From contig NC_079212.1 of NCBI RefSeq assembly GCF_029633865.1, positions 83,949,672-84,013,671 of the forward strand: DNA of 64,000 nucleotides, in the 5' to 3' direction. Of this stretch, positions 12,401 to 18,043 are shown piece after piece. The DNA is from Lampris incognitus (Eukaryota; Chordata; Actinopteri; Lampriformes; Lampridae). The position numbers and the translations under genes are program-made. How positions within the stretch are numbered: the stretch's first letter is position 1; every line of letters begins with the position of its first letter. A model generated the notes under the pieces. It did not search any database and was not told where the DNA came from. It was given only the letters and a program-made list of their open reading frames with translations.

Positions 12401-15400
12401 CTGTCAAGGGTGGGTTACTTTTGTTAGTAGTTTATTGTTTTGGCAACCGTTCGGTTCCCTTGTCCTGTCATGGTGTCAATTAATATTTATATTTTATTAT
12501 ATTTAAACGTTTATGTCTCGCTGTGTTGCACCCTCAGCTCATTGTTACCCAGTACACTAATTGTTGCACCCTCTCCAGACCGAGGGTCGTAACAGCATGA
12601 CATGATAGTTGTCACTAGGCATGGCAGTTCTAGCATCCGCTGAACAGCTGTCGCCCTGGGCTTTGTTGTGTAGAAAAACACAACCAATTTAAGGGTTTAC
12701 CAAGAATAGCGCAAAAGGCAATCAACCAGTGATGGGCAATCCTGTGGAGAAAAGTGGCTTGTGGATCAGAGTGGTTAAAGGAGAATGACGGGAATTGTAC
12801 AAGCAAACAGATGTCACACAACCAGGCAAACCGCATCTGAATTCAACATTGGTGTGCAGAATGTCATCTCAGAATGCACCACTTATCAGACTTTGTCTCG
12901 AATGGGGTACAACAGCCAAAGACCACGTGGGGTTCCAATGTTATCAGCAAGGAAGTGTGCTTCCAGTGGGCACAAGAGCATCACACCTGGAGTAGAAAAA
13001 GTTCCCTGGTGGGACCAGTTAGGGTTCCTTTTGTATCATGGTAATGGAGGATCAGAATTTGGTGCTAGAAACATGAGTTCATGGAGCATCCTGTGTGGTA
13101 TCAACAGTACAGGCCGGTGGAAGCAGTGTGATGGTGTGGGGAACATTTTTCTGGCACACATTAGGGCCCCATTAAAGAACGTCTGAACAGCCCTGTGTAT
13201 CTGAACATTGTTGTCGGCAAAGTTCATTCCTTCATGGCTACAGTTTATACACACTCTGATAAACAATTTCAGCACGGTGATGCACCATGTCACAAAGCAC
13301 ATATCACCAATTGGTTCCAGGAACATGGCAGCAAGTCTTCATTGTTTCAGTGGCCTGCACAGTCCTTGGATCTCAACCCTGTCAAGCACGTTTGGGATAA
13401 GTACCCAGATAAATTCATACTGTGTGCTGAAGGCCAAAGGAGGCGCAACACTCTAGATAGGTGTACCTAATTAGCTGGCAGCTCAGTAAGGTGACCATGC
13501 CAGTTCATTATAGTTTGAAAAACATACTGGATCATGTTGGTATTTTTTTTGATTTGGACTTAGGAGTACTTTTGGAGGATTCCAGCAAAGATGAAACCTT
13601 CCCAGCTAAGGGGAGCAGCTGCAGCCCTAAGCCCCAAAGAAGAGGTTTTTCAAGTGGATGAGGAGCGAGAGGGTCCCAGAGACCCTACCAAAGAGTTCCA
13701 TGAGGAGCAAGTCTCAGGGGAAGAGAGAACTCAGGCTCTCAGGGCTCTGCTGCTTGCACGCAAGAAAAAACATCCCTCAGGTACACATAGAGGTACGTTT
13801 TGAGACTTCACCTTCTGTTGCTTTGATTTCCCCTCCATTTCTGTGTGATCATCTTCATTACAGTTATGGTAGCATGTGTGATCGATCATCTTCATTACAG
13901 TTATGATAGTATGTGTTATCTTCATTACAGTTATGGTAGCATGTGTGATCATCTTCATTACAGTTATGATAGCATGTGTGATCATCTTCGTTACAGTTAT
14001 GGTAGCATGTGTGATCATCTTCATTACAGTTATGGTAGCATGTTTGATCATCTTTGTTACAGTTATGACAGCATGTGGGAATATTTTGGTTTATTTGTGT
14101 GAGATAACACAGAATTTACAGAAATTGTACAGATTATAACCCAATTGTGCGTGCACTTACTGTGCGTTCTGTACAACTCTCCGGCAACAGCTGATACGTG
14201 TATTGCTTGCATTGACCAACACCCATCAAAGCTGTCGTAGGTGACTTTCTTTTAACACCATTTTGTCATATTTGGTGAAATTCCCATTATATGCCGACAG
14301 GTATCCTTCAAGTAAATGTGCTGTGAAAAAAATCTGGTCTCTGGCTGCTCTCGGTGCTGTATTGTGATTTGCAAAAGATCCGTCCTGTCTAAATTAAACA
14401 ACCAATCACGAAAGAGCCTCCATGATTCAAGGCCAGTCGTGTCGTGTGTATTTGCAGAGCTGCCCGGTACTTTGGAAATGGCAGTAAAATCTTACTGTTA
14501 TGGGTTGTCGGTACAAGTTTTAAGCTTTACTTGCTTTTCTCAAAGGAACAAGAGGAAGTACATGTTTATGTCAAAGACTTTTGGATATGTTTCATTCATA
14601 ACCCAGAACGTCAACCACACTGCAGCAGTGTGGTTGACTCAGAGTGGCCCAGTAGTGCACCAGTATGGCCCAGTAGTGCACAAGTGAAAACAGTGTGCGG
14701 CTGGGCATGTGTAACACCAAAGTGGTATTTAATAAATTAAACCTTACCACAGACAGTGATATCTAAAAATACAGTAACCCTGCCTTGTGAAGTACATATG
14801 GTGTGATTACTTGCGTCGTGTGTAGAGAAATAACTGCAGTGGGATGTCACTACCCCCACAGGGTTCTTAACCACTTCACTCGTTGTGTACCTTCACTACC
14901 CCCACAGGGTTCTTAACCACTTCACTCGTTGTGTACCTAACTTTTCATTTGCTCTTGTTTTGTTGCTGCTCTTGTGCCTCAGGTTCCACTCTTGCTGAGG
15001 ATTCAGAGTCAGAGAGTGCACTTAGGAGGTGAGGCAATGACACTGACTTTATTAGTTTGTTATTCGTTGTGGTTACAACACAACCTGGACGTACAGTAGT
15101 TCATAAAAGTGAGTACACCCTTCACCATTTGGCAAACCTTTTGTGGAGACCTTCAAAGCAGCTGTGCGAGAAACACAAGTTTATTGTAGAGGACATATTC
15201 AGTGAATTGTGTGCAAGTGCAAAATGATTGTTGCATGGAAACAATGTAACACTTTGGAGATTTCTCAAAAGGGAGGCAACAAAATGCGGCGGAAACCTCT
15301 GCAGCAGTACCAGCAGCACGCTGATGCCCGCCCTGCAGAGCCAGACTGAACTTGGTGACTGGAATGTGTTGGCATCTTGTCAGGTCTACCTGGGCGTCTG

Positions 15401-17975
15401 ATTCTCTCTTGTGCGATTCTGAGAAAGTCTCTGTAACCTTGGCCATTGTGTTGCAGCTCATCTTTAAGGATGCTGTATCCTTTGCCGTCTTTATGAAAAG
15501 CAACAATTTTATCTTTGAGTTCTTTGCTATGAGGTGCCATGCTGATTAAATCTACAGTGTTTTTTTTATTTATTTTTTTATTATTATTTTTCTCCCCAAT
15601 TGTACTTGGCCAATTACCCCACTCTTCCGAGCCGTCCCGGTCTCTGCTCCACCCCCTCTGCTGATCCGGGGAGGGCTGCAGACTACCACATGCCTCCTCC
15701 AATACATGTGGAGTCACCAGCTGCTGCTTTTCACCTGACAGTGAGGAGTTTCACCAGGGGGACCTAGCGCGTGGGAGGATCACGCTATTCCCTCCAGTTC
15801 CTCCTCACCCCTGAACAGGCGCCCCATCCAACCAGAGGAGGCACTAGTGCAGCGACCAGAACACATACCCACATCCAGCTTCCCAGCCGCAGACACGGCC
15901 AATTTTGTCTGTAGGGATGCCTGACCAAGCCGGGGGTAACACGGGGGTTTGAACTTGCGATCCTCGTGTTGGTAGGCAATGGAATAGACCGCCACACCAC
16001 CCAGATGCCCTAATCTACAGTATTTCTAAGGCAAATATTTCTTCAGACAACACATTTATAATTTCAGCATATGGTTTAACCTTTCTATGATCAAGTCATG
16101 TAAATGATGTGAATATTATTACTGGCTCTCCACAGATGGCGTATTGCAAGCCTGTGGGTAACGGGGTGCGCTCATATAGTAGTTACCCTTTTGAGAATTT
16201 TTCAAGTATGCTACCTTGTTTTCATACAACAGTAGTTTTGCACTCGCACACAGCTTACTGAATGTCTCTGTAATACATTCGAGGCTCGTGCTTCTGATTC
16301 AGCTGCTTTGAAAGTTGCAGTGAGAAGTTTGCCAAATTGTGAAAGGTGTACTCAGTGTTGTGTTACTGTATATTTAACTTCTCAGTTATGTATTCTTTTG
16401 CTTGCAGTTCCCCACCAAAGACTTCACTTAAAAGAAGCAGAGTGTTGGACGATGATGATGATGATGATGATGATGACATGGAGAATGGTAAGTCTACTTG
16501 CTGATTCAAACCTGATTAAATATGAAACTTTGTTTTTTCCTCCTACAGTAAAACAAACTGTCAACCAACTTGTATAAGTAAAGGCTCAATGTTAAACCGG
16601 ATAACAGCATCACTTTTCATCATCTCTTTTCCATACACTGCCTTGAAAAAGTACTCAACCCCCTTGACAGTCATCACTAATTTCTGGATTATAAAAGATA
16701 CTCACACATCTGTTCCTGAACAATATTATTGTTGTGAAGCCATAAGCTCTAACAGCATGTTCCCAAAGACAAAATAAGTTATGATTCGCTGACTTTTGGT
16801 AAATAGATTAAAAACTAAAATATAGTGCTTGTATAAGTATTCAACCCCCACATATCAGTACTTTGTAGAGTACCCTTTTGCTGCAATAACAGCCATGAGT
16901 CTCTTGGGGTAAGTATGTACAAGCTTTGCACATTCTTCTGGAGTAATTTTTCTCCATTCTTCTGGGCAGAATTTGTACAGGTCTTGCAGGTTGGTGGGAT
17001 GGCGCCTCTGGACTGCGATTTTCAGTCTGTGCCACAGTTTTTCAATGGGGTTGAGGTCCGGACTTTCACTTGACCACTACAAAACGTTCACCTTTTTGTT
17101 GCTGAGCCATGCTATTGTTGCTTTAGCCTTGTGCTTAGGATCACTGTCCTGCTGGAAGGTGAACCTTCTCCCAAGCTTCAGTTTTATGGCAGACTGCAAC
17201 AGGTTTTCTTCCAATATGTCCCTGTATTTAGCTCCATCCACTCCTCCCTCAATGTGAACAAGGTTCCCAGTGTCTGCAGATGAAAAGCAACCCCATAGCA
17301 TTATGCTTCACTGTAGGGAGGGTGTTTTAGGGCATGAGCAGTGTTAGGTTTGCACCACACATAACGCTTTGAGTTTTGGCCAAAAACTCCAAGCGTGCTT
17401 TTATATGCATAGTTTTGAGCAACGGCTTCTTTCTTGCCACCCTCCCATACAGACCAGATTTATGGAGAGCTGTGATATGGTTGACTCATGCACATTTACT
17501 CCAGTTTCTGCCACTGACCTCTGGAGCTCCTTCAAAGTGACTGCAGGATCATCTGTGGCCTTCCTCGCCAGCCCACGTCTTGCTCAGAAACTTAGCTTTG
17601 AGGGACGGCCTGTCCTACAAAGCGTCTGGGTGGTGTGATGCAGCTTCCAACTTCCGACAGTGGATCCAGCAGTGTTCCGTGGGACATCCAAACACTTGGA
17701 TATTGTTTTGTATCCCTTTCGCCACCTTCTGCAGTTTAATCACTTTGTCTCTTACTCTGGTCTGTGAAATGGAAATGGGGTGGTGCAGTGGCTGGCGCGG
17801 TCGCCTCACAGCAAGGGGGTGCTGGGTTCGAGCCCCGGGGTAGTCCAAACTATGGGGGGTCATCCCAGGTCATCCTCTGTGGGGAGTTTGCATGTTCTCC
17901 CTGTGTCTGCGTGGGTTTCCTCCGTGTGCTCCAGTTTCCTCCCAGGTGACTCGGCCGTACTACATTGTCCCTAGG

Positions 17976-18043
<68 letters not shown>

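Larger units (their letters stand above)
9483..13490 (+). mobile_element. Decayed Tc1-like element, twice interrupted
   Basis: The left end (GAGTTGCCAATTTATTAGGT) and the right end (ACCTAATTAGCTGGCAGCTC) are imperfect inverted repeats. Plus-strand relics at about 12740-13470 read [14 protein letters not shown] and [12 protein letters not shown], the region around the DDE motif. Many frameshifts and stops are present. Two younger insertions separate the left end from the transposase remains. Confidence 0.7.
9332..13563 (+). other. timeless: timeless intron 8 (of this window)
   Basis: Most of this 4.2-kb intron is a decayed Tc1-like element carrying two separate insertions, at 9604-10255 and 10309-12594. 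Confidence 0.8.

Noticed and set aside
13208..13470. Functional Tc1 transposase exon
   Set aside because: The motifs around the DDE region are split over frames with stops; it is a relic.
14316..14740. Two overlapping frames of 98-123 aa
   Set aside because: No recognisable domain, and they lie inside a timeless intron with poor coding character.
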